From NCBI RefSeq assembly GCF_023159225.1, contig NC_063164.1:71285300-71349299 (forward strand): a stretch of 64,000 nucleotides of DNA. Direction: 5' to 3'. The stretch's first letter is position 1, and every line of letters starts with the position of its first letter. A model generated the notes under the pieces. The model worked only from the letters and a program-made list of their open reading frames with translations, was not told where the DNA came from and did not search any database. A program made the translations under genes and the position numbers. Shown piece by piece: positions 9,041 through 21,106 of this stretch. Source of the DNA: Perognathus longimembris pacificus. Lineage: Eukaryota > Chordata > Mammalia > Rodentia > Heteromyidae.

Positions 9041-11999
9041 AAAGTTCTTTACTGTTTCTATGCTGACTGCTTGCAGATAAAACTCACATATAGAGACACA
9101 TAATGCATAGTCATCTCAGGCCATCAACAATGATAAAAAGGTTTTTAGCTATAAAAATCCTGGGAATGAAAGGTCCCTTACAGATGCAGTAACAAGAGAA
9201 GGCCTCCTTGGGAGACAGCAGATTCTGAGAAATGAGTAAGATGAGGAGATGGGTAGAAGATGTGGGCAGAGAAGGTGAGCTGGCAGAGGCAAAGCACAGG
9301 AGGATCCAGGAACAAACTGTGCTGACTCAGAGAGCAATGCAAGCATAGCTCTGGCTGGAAGATCAGAGGTGTGAATGAGGAGCAAAGAACTAAGCTGCTT
9401 CTTCCTCTGTGATTCCCAGAGAGACAACAATTGACAACTGCACACTGCTAGATTCTCTTCAAAAATTCTCCTATCTAAATACAACCTTCCAGAAGCGGGT
9501 ACAGAAGGAGAAACAAGACCCAGACCACTGACCACTGAACAAAATTCTTATTGTTCCAGTGCCAATAGTCCCCTCAACCTCCTAAGCAGGACAGTTTTGT
9601 CCAGCATTCCAGATGAGAAAGCAGGTGGCCTTCAATGCAAAAGCAGCAAGCACCTGGCTCAGCTGCTGAAAAGACTGCAATTCAGATGGCCTCCAGGTGT
9701 CCCTCTGAACAGAAGGAAAAACACAAAGTGACTCCAGTCATCTCTTTTCAGTATGCTAAAAGAGAGAAACAAAGTGAGGCACAGGACCAAATGATGCTTT
9801 TCCTAACATCCCATTGAACAAATGAACAGGTCCCTCTCTCTGGCTGGAGCCTATGCCCAGCACCCTAAGTATTTTGGTGATAAGTCCACAGATCTTGCAT
9901 GATGGCGCCTCCCAAGCTCACACCAGCACTCTGGTGATTTGTATTTTTATGAAAAAATGCACCTTAAATGCTCCATCAAGAGAAGCTAATCTTTCCAGTT
10001 TTATGTAGGCTTATCAGGGTGCTCCTCTCAATAGCAGATAATGGAAAAACAACAACTGGATGCCATACCCAAAATAAGAGGATTAAAATGAAAAACAGCT
10101 TTAAAATGTGTTCTCATCCCTTTCTCAAGGCCTTTGAAAGATCACAATGTGTAACATATAAAACCTTCCTTTCCAAGGACACAGACCCTGAACAGCTTTT
10201 CTGATTTTAATTGCATTCCAGGGCGCTGGAATTCTAAGACTCCCACAGTCCTTATGACTTTAGCTTGGGGCTCTTCAATTCCTTTGCTTTTCTCTTATTC
10301 TCTTACCTCTAATTACCTAGGGAAGACAAGGTTGAGAATGGGGGTTGGGTAGCAAAAGAAAGATTCACATCTATACCAGCTCCATCCTATAGCATGCAAA
10401 ATAAATGTGTTGGAAATCACAATCAAGAAAACAACTCATGAAAATTGCTTGACAAAGAAGCATATAAGACAAATGCAGGCAACTAGAAGTGACACAAGCA
10501 AACAATCTGGCTCCCTTCAAGTCCCTCCCTGTGAGTGCTCTGGGAAGGAAAGCAGACTTTACACTGTGAGGTCCAAAGGCTCAAGAGCTTCCAGTGAACA
10601 AAATGTTCCCCCACCTTGGTAATAAAGGGGCGTTATCCTCTTCCTGATCACCCTACACATGGCTATTCTTCCCTTAAGATAAAAAGCTACCCTGGGAAGC
10701 CGTAATCTTGCCCTTGGTGTCTTACACTTTAAATTCCTCACATTCAGCCATTACATTATATTTCCCAAAAATGAATTAATCCCAAAGCTTACAAAGTCCC
10801 TTTATAAGCATTCCTTAAGTATTTAGAGGATTTTAAATATTAAGAATTTTATTTTCTTTGGCATTTCATGTAGTCTGATAATTTCCCCCAAACCTCAAAT
10901 GCTGATGGATTCTCTCTAAAGAGATACATGACACTGCTGTCCCTCCCCCTTCTCTTTTTGTCTCTCTCCTTATTTTCTGACCCATAAAACAGGGTTCTAT
11001 CCACAGCTAAGAGTGAGTAGGGCTCAGGAAATATGTAGCTGCAATTTTTCTCCAGTCTACAAGGTCAAGGACCTGTAATCCCGTGAAGAGAAAGGGAGGT
11101 CTGGAGTGGTGCAGGGAGGCAGCTGGGCAGACACTTTCCAAGTTTCCTGCTGTCCAGTGTGAAGTACACATATAGGCTGATGTCACTTGTGCACTGGACA
11201 ACAGTCCTGTTTGAAGAGGCGTAAAGAAATCTCATGCTTCTTTAACCTTCATGACCTTGAAACTACTTGTCTTCAGCAAAATGGACAAAAAAATGCCACA
11301 AAAAAATTCACATCCTCTTAAGATCAGTGTGCAGAACATCAGAGCCGTGAACACTTTAGCCTCAAGCCTTTGAAATCTCCTCTTCAATAGGAATGATTCA
11401 TAAGCTAAACCTACTCTGCAGCAGCCTTCACTGTGCTGTTCCCAAGAGGGATTCATAAATGAAAAAATTCTAGCTTGAAGAATTAAGGATTCATCTTACC
11501 CTGCTGCTTGTAAGCTGAATTCCCCAAACTTGCTCCATGCAGGTTCTTATAACAAGCATTCTCTCCTCCTCATCGCACCTGGCAGGTAAGCCTAGCCTTT
11601 GGAAGAATTATTTAGCCATGAAGGCCTACCAGGAATCTCTGGTTTAAAATAATAATAATAATTTTTTAAAAAAGCAGGAGAAGAGGAAGCAAAGGATCCC
11701 AATTCTACATGAAAACATGCCTGGTTTGAAGACAATCTGAGGCCACAGAGTTCCATGGCAAACAGTGTGAGTTGGGGTCACACACTTGCATGCCTACAGG
11801 GGTCAAATGTGTAAGTTAGAGGAAGGATGCTTGATTAAGTCCATATTTACTCTCCACGTATATAAAGTGAATTGAAGTCCACTGAACAGCCCTGCACCAT
11901 ATACGTGGTGTAGATAGGGCTACCCCACTGGTCCCTTTCAATACATACCCAGTAACAACAGCTATTCCATATAAGAGATGTTAGTAGAATGATAAAAGG

Positions 12000-12073
12000 G
12001 GCTAGGAGCATGGCTCAGTGGTACAGTACTTCTCTAAAATGCATAATGCCCTGGTTCAATCCATGGCAATGAA
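12000..12073 (+). mobile_element. Degenerate ID SINE
   Basis: GGGCTAGGAGCATGGCTCAGTGG, then ATAATGCCCTGGTTCAATCC, retains the A and B box regions of an ID monomer. No clear tail or target duplication. Confidence 0.6.
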
Positions 12074-12437
12074 AATCCTTGCTCTAAGGGAATCCTGTTT
12101 TTGTAGTGATGGTGAATTTACCCAGTATTGCTAGATCTTCAATGTAAGAAGATGGAAAAAATTAGAATTGTATGAAATCATGCCATTTGAAAAACTACCT
12201 GAAATTTTTCTTCAAAATTATGGCACAAGTCAAACAAAAATACATCTGTAGGGTGAATTTAGTCCACAAGCAGCTTTCTTAAACCTTTGACTTTAGTGTT
12301 GTTGGTTTTTAATTTATTCTAAAGCATCTTGCCTCCCAAGAGGTATTCCCAATGATATATGACCTTTACAACAGGGACTGTCAGTTAAGTTAGGCTACCA
12401 TTCATAAGGATAAACTTTCATTTAGTTGTTAAAATAT

Positions 12438-12515
12438 GGGGTACAGAAAATCCAACCCAGGGCCTGATGTGTACTAAGTAAGTACCCTAACACTGAGTTA
12501 CAACACCAGGACTAA
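12438..12515 (-). mobile_element. Degenerate ID-like SINE, reverse orientation
   Basis: On the plus strand it reads GGGTACAG..CCAACCCAGGGCCTGATGTGTACTAAGTAAGTACCCTAACACTGAGTTACAACACCAGG (shown in parts), the reverse complement of an old ID monomer. Confidence 0.5.
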
Positions 12516-12625
12516 TGATTATTTTTAATAGAATTAATTGCTACAATTGTACAGAGAGATCAGCAAAGGCTTTTTAAAAATATTGAACTCTGGAGAGTTT
12601 ATCATTCACAACTATTTTAAAACTA

Positions 12626-12733
<108 letters not shown>

Positions 12734-13980
12734 TTAAATTAGCTCATTACTATGATCTTATGCTGGCTTTGGCTGCATATTTAGAGTTTCCAAATTACTC
12801 ATCTAATTTTTCACACAAGTGACATATGCCACTCCATGTCTTTTTAAGGTGAAATATGAGATAAGAACTGCTCCACAAATAGGATAGGTGGAAACGGATG
12901 GACTGTTTTCATGAAGGCAGAAGGTAATATCAAATAAATATGGAGACATCAATCACCAAACAGAAAACTTGTTTAATAGTAAGGATATTTACGTTTTCTT
13001 TCCCATACTGAGATCAGTTTAGGGAGGAAAACATTATCCAAATTCAAAGTCTCTGAAGTCCATTAAATGAGAATATCTTGCCTATAGATTTGCTCTGAGT
13101 CAACCTAACCTGGACCAATCCAGCACCTCAGGGAGTTTGCTCCTGAAGGCCAACAGGAGCTCCATCAGCACAGATCCCAGAGCTGGGGGAGGGAGAAAGT
13201 CCCAAGCTGTAAACTGAACCTCATGGTGACAATTCAATAAGGCTGGAAACCAGCAAGAGTCCCACTTAAATGTAATGTCTCTTTTTTTTTTTTTTCATTT
13301 CTGGTGCTAGCTAGGCCACCTAGGCCCATCTGCATGAGGAATTTCTTTTAGTTATACAATGAGCACACTGTGCAAGCACGAGTGCCTGCATACACACACG
13401 CGTGTGCACACACACACACACAGCAGGCTGGCTTCCATTACACACAGGAACAAGGGGAAGCATGTGGATGAGGGCTGCTGCTAAAGAGCTAGAGATTGTC
13501 TGTGGGAATTCTTTCAAAGCAGCAGAGGTGATTAAAATACATTTCCCTCCTGCCTTCCCTTCATTCACACAAACATCACTGAAATGGAAATGATGCACAA
13601 TTAATATCCCCCACTGGCCATTCTGCACCAGGGAGGAAGTTTTTATGCATGCAGATTATGACAGCAGAAGAGGAACAGGTCCAGACTGTCCTCTTCAGGG
13701 ACACGGGAGAAAGGCAAGCCTAGCAATCAACTCATCATCCACCCATTTCGACTGAAAAAGGGGAAGGGGGTCTGAATTTTACATTGCTGGGTTTTTTGTT
13801 GTTGTTGTTGTTTTGTCAAAATCACATTTTATATGCATTTTGCTGATCTGAGGTGGGATCTGATAAAGAGGATTTTTCCTTTAGGAAAAAGAATAAGAGA
13901 AAGGAGGGAAGGAAAGGAGAGAAAGACTAAGTAGCAAGATTTTTTAAATTCTAGTCATCCTCAAAAATTTGCATCAAGGT

Positions 13981-14012
<32 letters not shown>

Positions 14013-14853
14013 TGTGAGATATTCTTCACATGTTTACATATATCAGTTCTGAAAAAGGTTTCCCAGGCAACAACAGAAAGTAAAAACTTGAAGTCAGGGC
14101 TAGGGATAGAGGCTCAAGCTTGAGTGTATATGGAAATGCCCACTTATTCAGAGAGAAGATTCCCCAGGCCTGAAGATGCTGGCAGAGCAGAGTACCTCTA
14201 CACTTTCACAGATAAGATGTGATTTGAAGAGCCCAAACAAGGTCTCACCCTTCGGTGTGTCTTTAAAATTCTATATTTATAACTCTAAGAAACGGGAATG
14301 CAAGCCACAAACACATAATTAAACCATCTTTCCTTTTCATTCGAATTTCAACATCCTCCCTGCCAAACTAAAAATGCCCTCCTTATTTTAAGGCTCTGCA
14401 TACGAAAGGTCTGGGGACCCTTTGTGCAGGTGCCAGACAAACCTAAGAGCATCAAGGCCAAAGTCCAGCTCCCCTTCTTTCTTAACAGAGTGGCAATCTG
14501 ACATCTAATGGCCACCCCACAAGCCATCATCACCCTGAAGGCCACAAGGAGCTGGCTCTGAGCAAACTGCCACACCATAAAAGAAAATCAGCTCAAAGCA
14601 TGGGCCCTGCCAACATTAGAGTCCACAGCCTGTGCTGCTTCTTCCACAAGAAAAAGCAAGGTGGCAGGGCGCTTGCACAAGGCCTCCTGAGTATATCCTA
14701 GCCAAGCACAATGCACAGACCTACAACTGTTAGTAGTTAGCTCCTGTCCCCAAAACTGTGGTCAAGGACAGGGTTATATCATGTCAGAGCATTAGAATGT
14801 ATTCAACCTGTTCTTTATCATTTCAACTCTGAGCCCAATTTCTTATTTTTTTT

Positions 14854-14867
14854 AAAAGAAAAAGAGA
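14854..14867 (+). repeat. L1 target-site duplication, 5' copy
   Basis: AAAAGAAAAAGAGA, identical to 21383-21396. It is preceded by ..TTTTTTTT, so the top-strand junction is TT|AAAA, the preferred L1 endonuclease site. It fixes the left boundary of the insertion at 14867/14868. Confidence 0.88.
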
Positions 14868-14884
14868 GAGAACCTGGGGGGAGA

Positions 14885-14895
14885 AAGATGGCGCC
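14885..14895 (+). promoter_or_regulatory. YY1-type site at L1 5' end
   Basis: AAGATGGCGCC lies 17 nt inside the element. The AAGATGGC core is the YY1 motif that, in human L1, sets accurate initiation at the first base. Its position at the 5' end supports the element being full length rather than 5' truncated. Confidence 0.7.
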
Positions 14896-15917
14896 GAGAC
14901 AATAGGGAGGCACCCCGACTCGCACCAACTGAATAGCGAGCTGGGAACTCCAACACCCAACACTCCACCAAGAACCCAGCAAAACCAGCATCCAGAAGCA
15001 GTGGAGAAACGCAGGAAAACAAAAAGGAGCAAAAAAGAAGAACCGAAAACCTACACGGAGCCGGAGATTAATCGGGGCACCCTCCCCCCACCAGCCGGCC
15101 CTGGCCCAAACAGGGTCAGGCTGGGAAAGGGAAACCCGGCGATCGGCAGACAGGTTGCCAGGAGCGCAGAATCCATATAGCGGGAGACCCCACGGACACA
15201 AAGCAGGGTGCGGACCAAGACACACCCAGCAGCGACGAGAAGTTCGGGTCCACACCGGATTCGGACAAGGGAACCCAGCGCGGCAGAAAGAGGGAACGGG
15301 GGAGCCACCACGACACTTCGCCAACCCCTGAAGGGCCAACGGCGGTGCGGGACACGCACACAAAGCAGCAAAAGTGAGTCCCCCATAATCCCTTCCCCCA
15401 ACGGGAGACCCAAGCCCGACAAAGACGATATATCTCCCTCCCTCCCCCTCCCCACTCCCGTGGGAACAAAGATTCCCCAAATCAGGCGGGAAGCTCCCAG
15501 CAGGCACTGGGAAGCCAGTCTAGCAGGGGAAGGGCGGAACAGCCCCAAGCCCCCAAAGGTTCCTGAACTGGCAGAACCGGCCCCGTCCCCTTCCCAACAG
15601 GGGCCAGGGACGGCCGGCAGGGCAAGCCCCACCCGAGGCGCCTAGACCTTGCGGACTCTTACAACTAAAATCACAGGCGCTGGTGGGCAATACCAGCCCA
15701 GCAGGGTCACCTGAGCCTGATCTCGTTCCCCCTCCTCGAAGCGGAGGCGAGGTCTGAGGGTGCCAAGCCACACCCGGACAGTCGATCCCACTGGGCCCCA
15801 CACATACTGCTTCCCCCCCCCAACGGACTCGCGGGAGGGCGCAAGCACAACCCAACAACCCAGGGCTCGCTCTGGGAGGCAGACCCCACTTAAGTGCCTG
15901 TTGTAGGGGACTCACAG

Positions 15918-16021
15918 TGCACAGGAGGGCGGGGCCCCGGCGAAAGCGCCCGCTCTGATAGGCGTGCCCTGCACTGGTGGGCGGGGCCACAGCGACAGCA
16001 CCTGCTGACGCAGACACGCCT
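15918..16021 (+). repeat. Two 52-bp tandem units with GC boxes in the L1 5'UTR
   Basis: Units 15918-15969 and 15970-16021 both start TGCAC(A/T)GG and both carry GGGCGGGGCC (15927-15936 and 15979-15988), an Sp1-type GC box, with the same 52-bp offset. They end about 36 nt before the ORF1 ATG. Mouse L1 promoters are built from much longer tandem monomers; this is a shorter, imperfect duplication. Confidence 0.8.
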
Positions 16022-16057
16022 ACACAGAAGGGAGGGAAGAACTACACAGACTTCCAG

Positions 16058-17227
16058 ATGCGCAAATCACAAAGAAACATAACTCAGTTCATCAAAGGAC
16101 AAGCCAACTCGCCAGCTCCAAAAAGCAGCACGACTGGAGAGGAGATGGAGAATAAAAAAGCAAATGAGGACATGTTAACAGGAATGATCGAAACCGTCAG
16201 AAATGAAATCAGAAAACAATTCCAGGAGTTTAGAGCGGAAATCTGGAAGGACACCCAGGAAGCCAAGAAAGAAATGGAAGCAAAACTGGATACAATGCAA
16301 GCCTCGTTTAAAGAAATGGAAGCAAAAATGGATATAATGCAAGCCGCCTTTAAAGAAAATCTCCACACCCTGAGAATTGAAATGCATGAAAAAATAGATT
16401 TAAAATACAACTCTTTAAAGGAAGAAATTTCCACGATCAGAGCTGATATGACAACCATGAATAGCTCTCTGACATCCATAAACTCCGCAATTGAAACCAT
16501 AACACAAAGAGTGGACCATATGGAATCCAGAATCTCTCGCCTGGACGATGAAGCAGCTGACAACAACCAGAAAATGACCACACTCCAAGAAAAGGTGAAG
16601 CTTCAGGGAAGATTACTCCAGGAACTAATGGACAAAGACAAGAGATATAATCTGCGTATAATTGGAATAGAAGAAGGAGCCGAATATCAGAGCAGAGGGC
16701 TTAATCATGTTCTCAATAAAGTTATTGCAGAAAACTTCCCCAATCTCACAGGGGACCCCATCCAGGTAACCGAAGCCTATAGGACACCTGGCAGGCCAGA
16801 CCCCAGGAAAACCACCCCAAGGCACATAATATTCAAGACTACAGACCTCAAGATTAAAGAGCAAATTCTGAATTCAGCCAAAGCGAAGAAGGAAACTTTT
16901 TTCAATGGGAAGAGGATTCGAATAACATCCGACTTATCCACACAAACTTACCAAGCTCGAAGTGAGTGGAAGAACACCATCCAAGTACTTCAGAATAACA
17001 ATTTACAACCTCGGATCAAATATCCAGCGAAACTGGAGTTCACATTCGAAGGGAGAACCAGATCTTTCCACACCAAAGAGGAGCTAAAGGAGTATGTGAA
17101 TAAAAAACCAGCCCTACAGCGAATATTAAGAGGGGAAGCCCACCCAACAGAGATCGTAAAAGACACACAGACAGATTCAGAAAGAAACTTCAATAGCCAA
17201 AGTCCAGCAGAAACACAAGCTCACTAA
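16058..17227 (+). CDS. L1 ORF1p, trimeric RNA-binding chaperone
   Basis: A 389-residue protein that coats L1 RNA to form the cytoplasmic retrotransposition particle. The first ATG is at 16058 (MRKSQRNITQ); the frame is open back to 15977 but only a GTG lies upstream. Residues about 40-195 are highly charged with heptad spacing, the coiled coil that makes the trimer. An RRM-like domain follows, with NLRIIGIEE (198-206), YRTPGR (241-246) and PRHIIFK (254-260). The C-terminal domain has YPAKLEF (322-328). The coiled coil contains two tandem 14-residue units at 71-98. No frameshift or stop interrupts it. It is somewhat longer than the human (338) and mouse (about 360-370) proteins, with the extra length in the coiled coil and tail. 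Confidence 0.93.
   Translation: MRKSQRNITQFIKGQANSPAPKSSTTGEEMENKKANEDMLTGMIETVRNEIRKQFQEFRAEIWKDTQEAKKEMEAKLDTMQASFKEMEAKMDIMQAAFKENLHTLRIEMHEKIDLKYNSLKEEISTIRADMTTMNSSLTSINSAIETITQRVDHMESRISRLDDEAADNNQKMTTLQEKVKLQGRLLQELMDKDKRYNLRIIGIEEGAEYQSRGLNHVLNKVIAENFPNLTGDPIQVTEAYRTPGRPDPRKTTPRHIIFKTTDLKIKEQILNSAKAKKETFFNGKRIRITSDLSTQTYQARSEWKNTIQVLQNNNLQPRIKYPAKLEFTFEGRTRSFHTKEELKEYVNKKPALQRILRGEAHPTEIVKDTQTDSERNFNSQSPAETQAH
16268..16351 (+). repeat. 42-bp tandem duplication in the ORF1 coiled coil
   Basis: Units 16268-16309 and 16310-16351 encode KEMEAKLDTMQASF and KEMEAKMDIMQAAF. Each unit is two heptads, so it preserves the coiled-coil register. Length variation by heptad multiples in this part of ORF1 is known from rodent L1 lineages. 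Confidence 0.88.
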
Positions 17228-17278
17228 AGACAAGAAGAAAAAAAAAAAAACAACAGGAAAAAACAGCCCAACAAGAAA
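17228..17278 (+). other. L1 inter-ORF spacer
   Basis: 51 nt of A-rich sequence between the ORF1 stop and the ORF2 ATG. ORF2 of L1 is translated at low level from the bicistronic RNA by reinitiation or an unconventional mechanism; nothing here shows an IRES structure. Confidence 0.85.
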
Positions 17279-20200
17279 ATGGAAGGAGAAAAAACACCCT
17301 TATCCTTGATCTCTTTAAATATAAATGGCTTAAACTCCCCGATCAAGAGGAGCAGACTGGCAGAATGGATCCGCAAGCAAAAAGTTGACATCTGTTGTCT
17401 ACAAGAGACCCACCTTACAGCAAGGGACAAAAACAGGCTTCGAATGAAAGGATGGAGCAAGATCTACCAAGCAAATGCACCCACCAAAACGGCAGGTGTA
17501 GCCATCCTGATCTCAGACAAGCTGGATTTCTCTTTAAAGTCCACTCAAAAAGACAAAGAAGGACACTACATATTGATACAAGGAAAAATCCAGAATCAAG
17601 ACATCACGGTGATAAATGTATACTCACCGAACAAAAGAGGCCCGACATATGTCAAGCAAATTCTCACAGAATTACAGAGCAAGATAGATGCAAACACAAT
17701 CATAGTGGGTGACTTTAATACTCCTCTCTCTCCAAGAGACAGATCCAACACCCAGAGGATTAGTAAGGGAGCTGAGGACCTAAATAACACCATTGCCCAA
17801 ATGGATCTAACAGACCTATATAGAACCTTCCACCCTACAGAGACCCAATACACCTTCTTTTCAGCAGCCCATGGATCATATTCCAAAATAGACCACGTCA
17901 TAGCCCACACAAAGAACCTCAGCAAATACAAAAGAATTGACATCATCCCATGTATTATATCTGATCACAGTGGATTAAAGGTAACCCTCAACAACAAAGG
18001 ATACCACAGAGCCTATACACACTCTTGGAGGCTAAACCCCACGCTGCTATCCAACACTTGGGCCACAGATCAAATTAAAGATGAAATCAACGAATTCATA
18101 AGCCACAATGACAAAGAAAACACATCACAAAGAAACCTATGGGACACAGCTAAGGCAGTACTGAGGGGCAAGATCATTGCACTCAGTACCCACATTAAAA
18201 GAATGGAAGCAGAGCAGGTGAATACCCTCACGATGAAACTAAAACAACTGGAGAAACAAGAAATGACAGAATCTAAAACGACTAGGAGGGGAGAGATTAC
18301 AAAGATTAAAGAAGAGATAAATCTGATTGAAAATAGAAAGACCATTCAACAAATAAATAAGACTAAAAGCTGGTTCTTTGAGAAAATAAACAAAATTGAC
18401 AGACCCCTTGCAAGACTCACAAAAAAAAGAAGAGAAGAGACTCATATACGTAAAATCAGGGACTCCACAGGAAAAATTACAACAAATACACACGATATTC
18501 AAACAATCATAAGGAGCTATTTCCAAAACCTCTACTCAACAAAAAACAATAATTTTACAGAAATGGATCAATTCTTAGAGAAGTACAAACTGCCCAAACT
18601 GAACCAAGAAGAAATAAATCAACTAAATAAACCAATAACTTACGGTGAGATACAGGAGGTAATCAAGAACCTCCCTACTAAGAAAAGCCCAGGCCCAGAT
18701 GGATTCACCAATGAATTCTACAAAACCTTTAGTGAGGAGCTAATTCCAATACTCCTCAAACTCTTCCGCGAAATAGAAACGGAGGGAAAAATCCCGAACT
18801 CATTCTACGAAGCTAATATCATACTCATCCCCAAACCAGGCAAAGATCCAACAAAAAAAGAGAACTACAGACCAATATCACTAATGAACACAGATGCAAA
18901 GCTCCTCAATAAAATATTAGCTAACAGGATCCAGAAAGTGATCAAGAATATCATACATCATGACCAAGTAGGCTTCATCCCTCAGTCACAAGGATGGTTC
19001 AACATCCGTAAATCAATCAATGTAATTCACCACATAAACAGAACTAAAATCAAGAATCACATTGTTATCTCAGTCGATGCCCAAAAAGCCTTTGACAAAA
19101 TACAACATCCATACCTATTAAAAGCTTTGGAGAGAACAGGAATAGATGGAACATTCCTCAAAACAATAAAAGCCATATACAACAGACCAACTGCTAATAT
19201 CATATTAAATGGAGAGAAACTTAAATCATTCCCCCTAAACACAGGAACAAGACAAGGATGCCCACTCTCCCCACTTCTGTTCAACATAGTACTGGAATCC
19301 CTAGCCATAGCAATAAGGCAAGAGGAGGACATCAAAGGGATCCACATCGGCAAGGAAGAAATCAAGTTATCCCTATTCGCAGACGACATGATCTTATATC
19401 TCAAGGACCCAAAAAACTCAGTACCCAAACTCCTACATCTAATAAACCAATTTGGCAAAGTAGCAGGATACAAAATCAATCCACAAAAGTCAGCAGCTTT
19501 TCTGTACACCAGCAATAGACAAACAGAAAAGGAAATTATGGAAACGATTCCATTTACAGTAGCCAAAAAAAGAATAAAGTACCTAGGGATCAACTTAACC
19601 AAGGACGTGACGGACCTATTCAATGAAAACTACAAAAATCTAATAAGGGAAATCAAAGAAGACACAAGGAGATGGAAAGACCTCCCATGCTCATGGGTAG
19701 GCAGAATCAATATAGTGAAAATGGCCATACTGCCCAAATTGTTATACAAATTCAATGCAATACCTATCAAAATCCCAGCCACATTCTTCACTGAAATAGA
19801 GAAACCAATCCATAAGTTCATATGGAACAGCAAAAAACCTAGAATAGCCAAAGCAATTCTAGGCAAAAAACATAGTGCAGGAGGTATCACCATACCAGAC
19901 TTCAAGCTCTACTACAAGGCCATCATAACAAAAACAGCATGGTATTGGTATAAAAACAGATCGGAAGACCAGTGGATTAGAATTGAAGACCCAGAAATAA
20001 AACCGCACTCTTACAGCCAACTGATATTCGACAAAGGAGCTAAAGACATACAATGGAATAAACATAGCCTCTTCAACTACTGGTGCTGGGAGAACTGGGC
20101 AGCCATATGCAGAAAACTCAAAGTAGACCCAAGCCTATCACCATGCACCAAGATCAACTCAAAATGGATCAAGGACCTCAACATCAGACCTGAATCCTTG

Positions 20201-21106
20201 AAACTACTGAAGGACAGAGTAGGAAAGACACTAGAACTTATAGGCACAGGAAGGAACTTCCTGAATAGAGTCCCAGGCGCACAACAAATAGGGGAAAGAC
20301 TCAACAAATGGGACTACTACAAATTAAAAAGTTTCTGCACAGCTAAGGTCATAGCCACCAAAATAGAAAGACAGCCAACGATATGGGAAAGGATATTTAC
20401 CAGCACAGCAACAGACAAAGGCCTGATATCTGTCATCTACAGAGAACTCAAAAAACTAAGCCCCTCCAAGCCCAATAAACCTATTAGGAAATGGGCAAAA
20501 GAGCTAAAGAGAGACTTCACAAGAGAAGATATAAAAATGGCAAAGAAACACATGAGGAAATGCTCAACATCCCTGCTAGTAAAGGAAATGCAAATAAAAA
20601 CAACCCTGAGATACCACCTCACCCCAGTTAGAATGGCCTATACTCTGAACTCAGGAAACAACAAATGCTGGAGGGGCTGTGGGGAAAGAGGAACCCTTCT
20701 CCATTGTTGGTGGGAGTGCAAATTAGTACAGCCACTTTGGAGAACAGTATGGAGGTTTCTCAAAAAGCTCAATATAGACCTACCCTATGACCCAGCCATA
20801 CCACTCCTAGGCATCTATCCTAAACAGCAAAACCCAAGATATCAAAAGAACATTTGTACTTCCATGTTTATCGCAGCACAATTCACAATAGCCAAAATTT
20901 GGAAACAACCCAGATGCCCCTCCACAGATGAATGGATCCAAAAAATATGGTACTTATACACAATGGAATACTACATAGCGATTAGGAATGGTGAAATATT
21001 GTTATTTGCAGGGAAATGGTCAGAACTCGAACAAATAATGTTGAGTGAGACAAGCCTAGAACACAGAAAACAAAGGGGCATGATCTCCCTGATATATGAC
21101 TGTTAA
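17279..21106 (+). CDS. L1 ORF2p, endonuclease / reverse transcriptase
   Basis: 1275 residues, the same length as human ORF2p, uninterrupted. ORF2p nicks the target DNA and copies the RNA from the nick. The N-terminal APE-like endonuclease keeps N14, E43 (LQETH), Y115, D145 and N147 (VGDFNTPLS), T192, D205 (KIDHV), and S228, D229, H230 (ISDHSG), in the human numbering. The reverse transcriptase has D600 (SVDAQKAFD), TRQGCPLSP (657-665) and the FADD motif at 700-703. A C-terminal Cys motif has C1130, C1134, H1142, C1143 and C1147. The ATG at 17279 follows the ORF1 stop by 51 nt. No substituted catalytic residue was found, so activity is plausible though unproven. Confidence 0.96.
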   Translation: MEGEKTPLSLISLNINGLNSPIKRSRLAEWIRKQKVDICCLQETHLTARDKNRLRMKGWSKIYQANAPTKTAGVAILISDKLDFSLKSTQKDKEGHYILIQGKIQNQDITVINVYSPNKRGPTYVKQILTELQSKIDANTIIVGDFNTPLSPRDRSNTQRISKGAEDLNNTIAQMDLTDLYRTFHPTETQYTFFSAAHGSYSKIDHVIAHTKNLSKYKRIDIIPCIISDHSGLKVTLNNKGYHRAYTHSWRLNPTLLSNTWATDQIKDEINEFISHNDKENTSQRNLWDTAKAVLRGKIIALSTHIKRMEAEQVNTLTMKLKQLEKQEMTESKTTRRGEITKIKEEINLIENRKTIQQINKTKSWFFEKINKIDRPLARLTKKRREETHIRKIRDSTGKITTNTHDIQTIIRSYFQNLYSTKNNNFTEMDQFLEKYKLPKLNQEEINQLNKPITYGEIQEVIKNLPTKKSPGPDGFTNEFYKTFSEELIPILLKLFREIETEGKIPNSFYEANIILIPKPGKDPTKKENYRPISLMNTDAKLLNKILANRIQKVIKNIIHHDQVGFIPQSQGWFNIRKSINVIHHINRTKIKNHIVISVDAQKAFDKIQHPYLLKALERTGIDGTFLKTIKAIYNRPTANIILNGEKLKSFPLNTGTRQGCPLSPLLFNIVLESLAIAIRQEEDIKGIHIGKEEIKLSLFADDMILYLKDPKNSVPKLLHLINQFGKVAGYKINPQKSAAFLYTSNRQTEKEIMETIPFTVAKKRIKYLGINLTKDVTDLFNENYKNLIREIKEDTRRWKDLPCSWVGRINIVKMAILPKLLYKFNAIPIKIPATFFTEIEKPIHKFIWNSKKPRIAKAILGKKHSAGGITIPDFKLYYKAIITKTAWYWYKNRSEDQWIRIEDPEIKPHSYSQLIFDKGAKDIQWNKHSLFNYWCWENWAAICRKLKVDPSLSPCTKINSKWIKDLNIRPESLKLLKDRVGKTLELIGTGRNFLNRVPGAQQIGERLNKWDYYKLKSFCTAKVIATKIERQPTIWERIFTSTATDKGLISVIYRELKKLSPSKPNKPIRKWAKELKRDFTREDIKMAKKHMRKCSTSLLVKEMQIKTTLRYHLTPVRMAYTLNSGNNKCWRGCGERGTLLHCWWECKLVQPLWRTVWRFLKKLNIDLPYDPAIPLLGIYPKQQNPRYQKNICTSMFIAAQFTIAKIWKQPRCPSTDEWIQKIWYLYTMEYYIAIRNGEILLFAGKWSELEQIMLSETSLEHRKQRGMISLIYDC

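Larger units (their letters stand above)
14868..16057 (+). promoter_or_regulatory. L1 5'UTR / internal promoter, CpG-rich
   Basis: A 1.19-kb leader and the only strongly GC- and CpG-rich stretch in the window. L1 5'UTRs hold an internal RNA polymerase II promoter so that the transcript includes its own promoter. Visible elements are a YY1-type site at the very start and two GC boxes in a 52-bp tandem repeat just before ORF1. In some species this region also has an antisense promoter; if so here, it would point along KIF5C. Long frames on both strands here begin with GTG or TTG and lack an ATG, so I do not call them genes. Confidence 0.85.

Noticed and set aside
9149..9535. 128-residue minus frame in intron 3
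   Set aside because: Ser/Leu-rich composition without motif; no splice structure or conservation evidence.
15208..15645. Sense 145-residue open frame upstream of ORF1
   Set aside because: It begins with GTG, lies in GC-rich leader sequence and shows no known domain.
14818..16017. Long antisense open frames (165-229 residues) in the L1 5'UTR, resembling primate L1 ORF0
   Set aside because: They begin with GTG or TTG, not ATG, and overlap each other in several frames. High GC content removes stops by chance. One runs past the L1 boundary into intron sequence. No ATG-initiated product is supported.
15977..16057. N-terminal 27-residue extension of ORF1
   Set aside because: The upstream codon is GTG; the first in-frame ATG is at 16058, so the shorter protein is preferred.
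17279..21106. ORF2 reverse transcriptase as a retroviral pol gene
   Set aside because: Endonuclease is APE-type and N-terminal, no LTRs or integrase are present, and the element ends in poly(A) with L1-type duplications.
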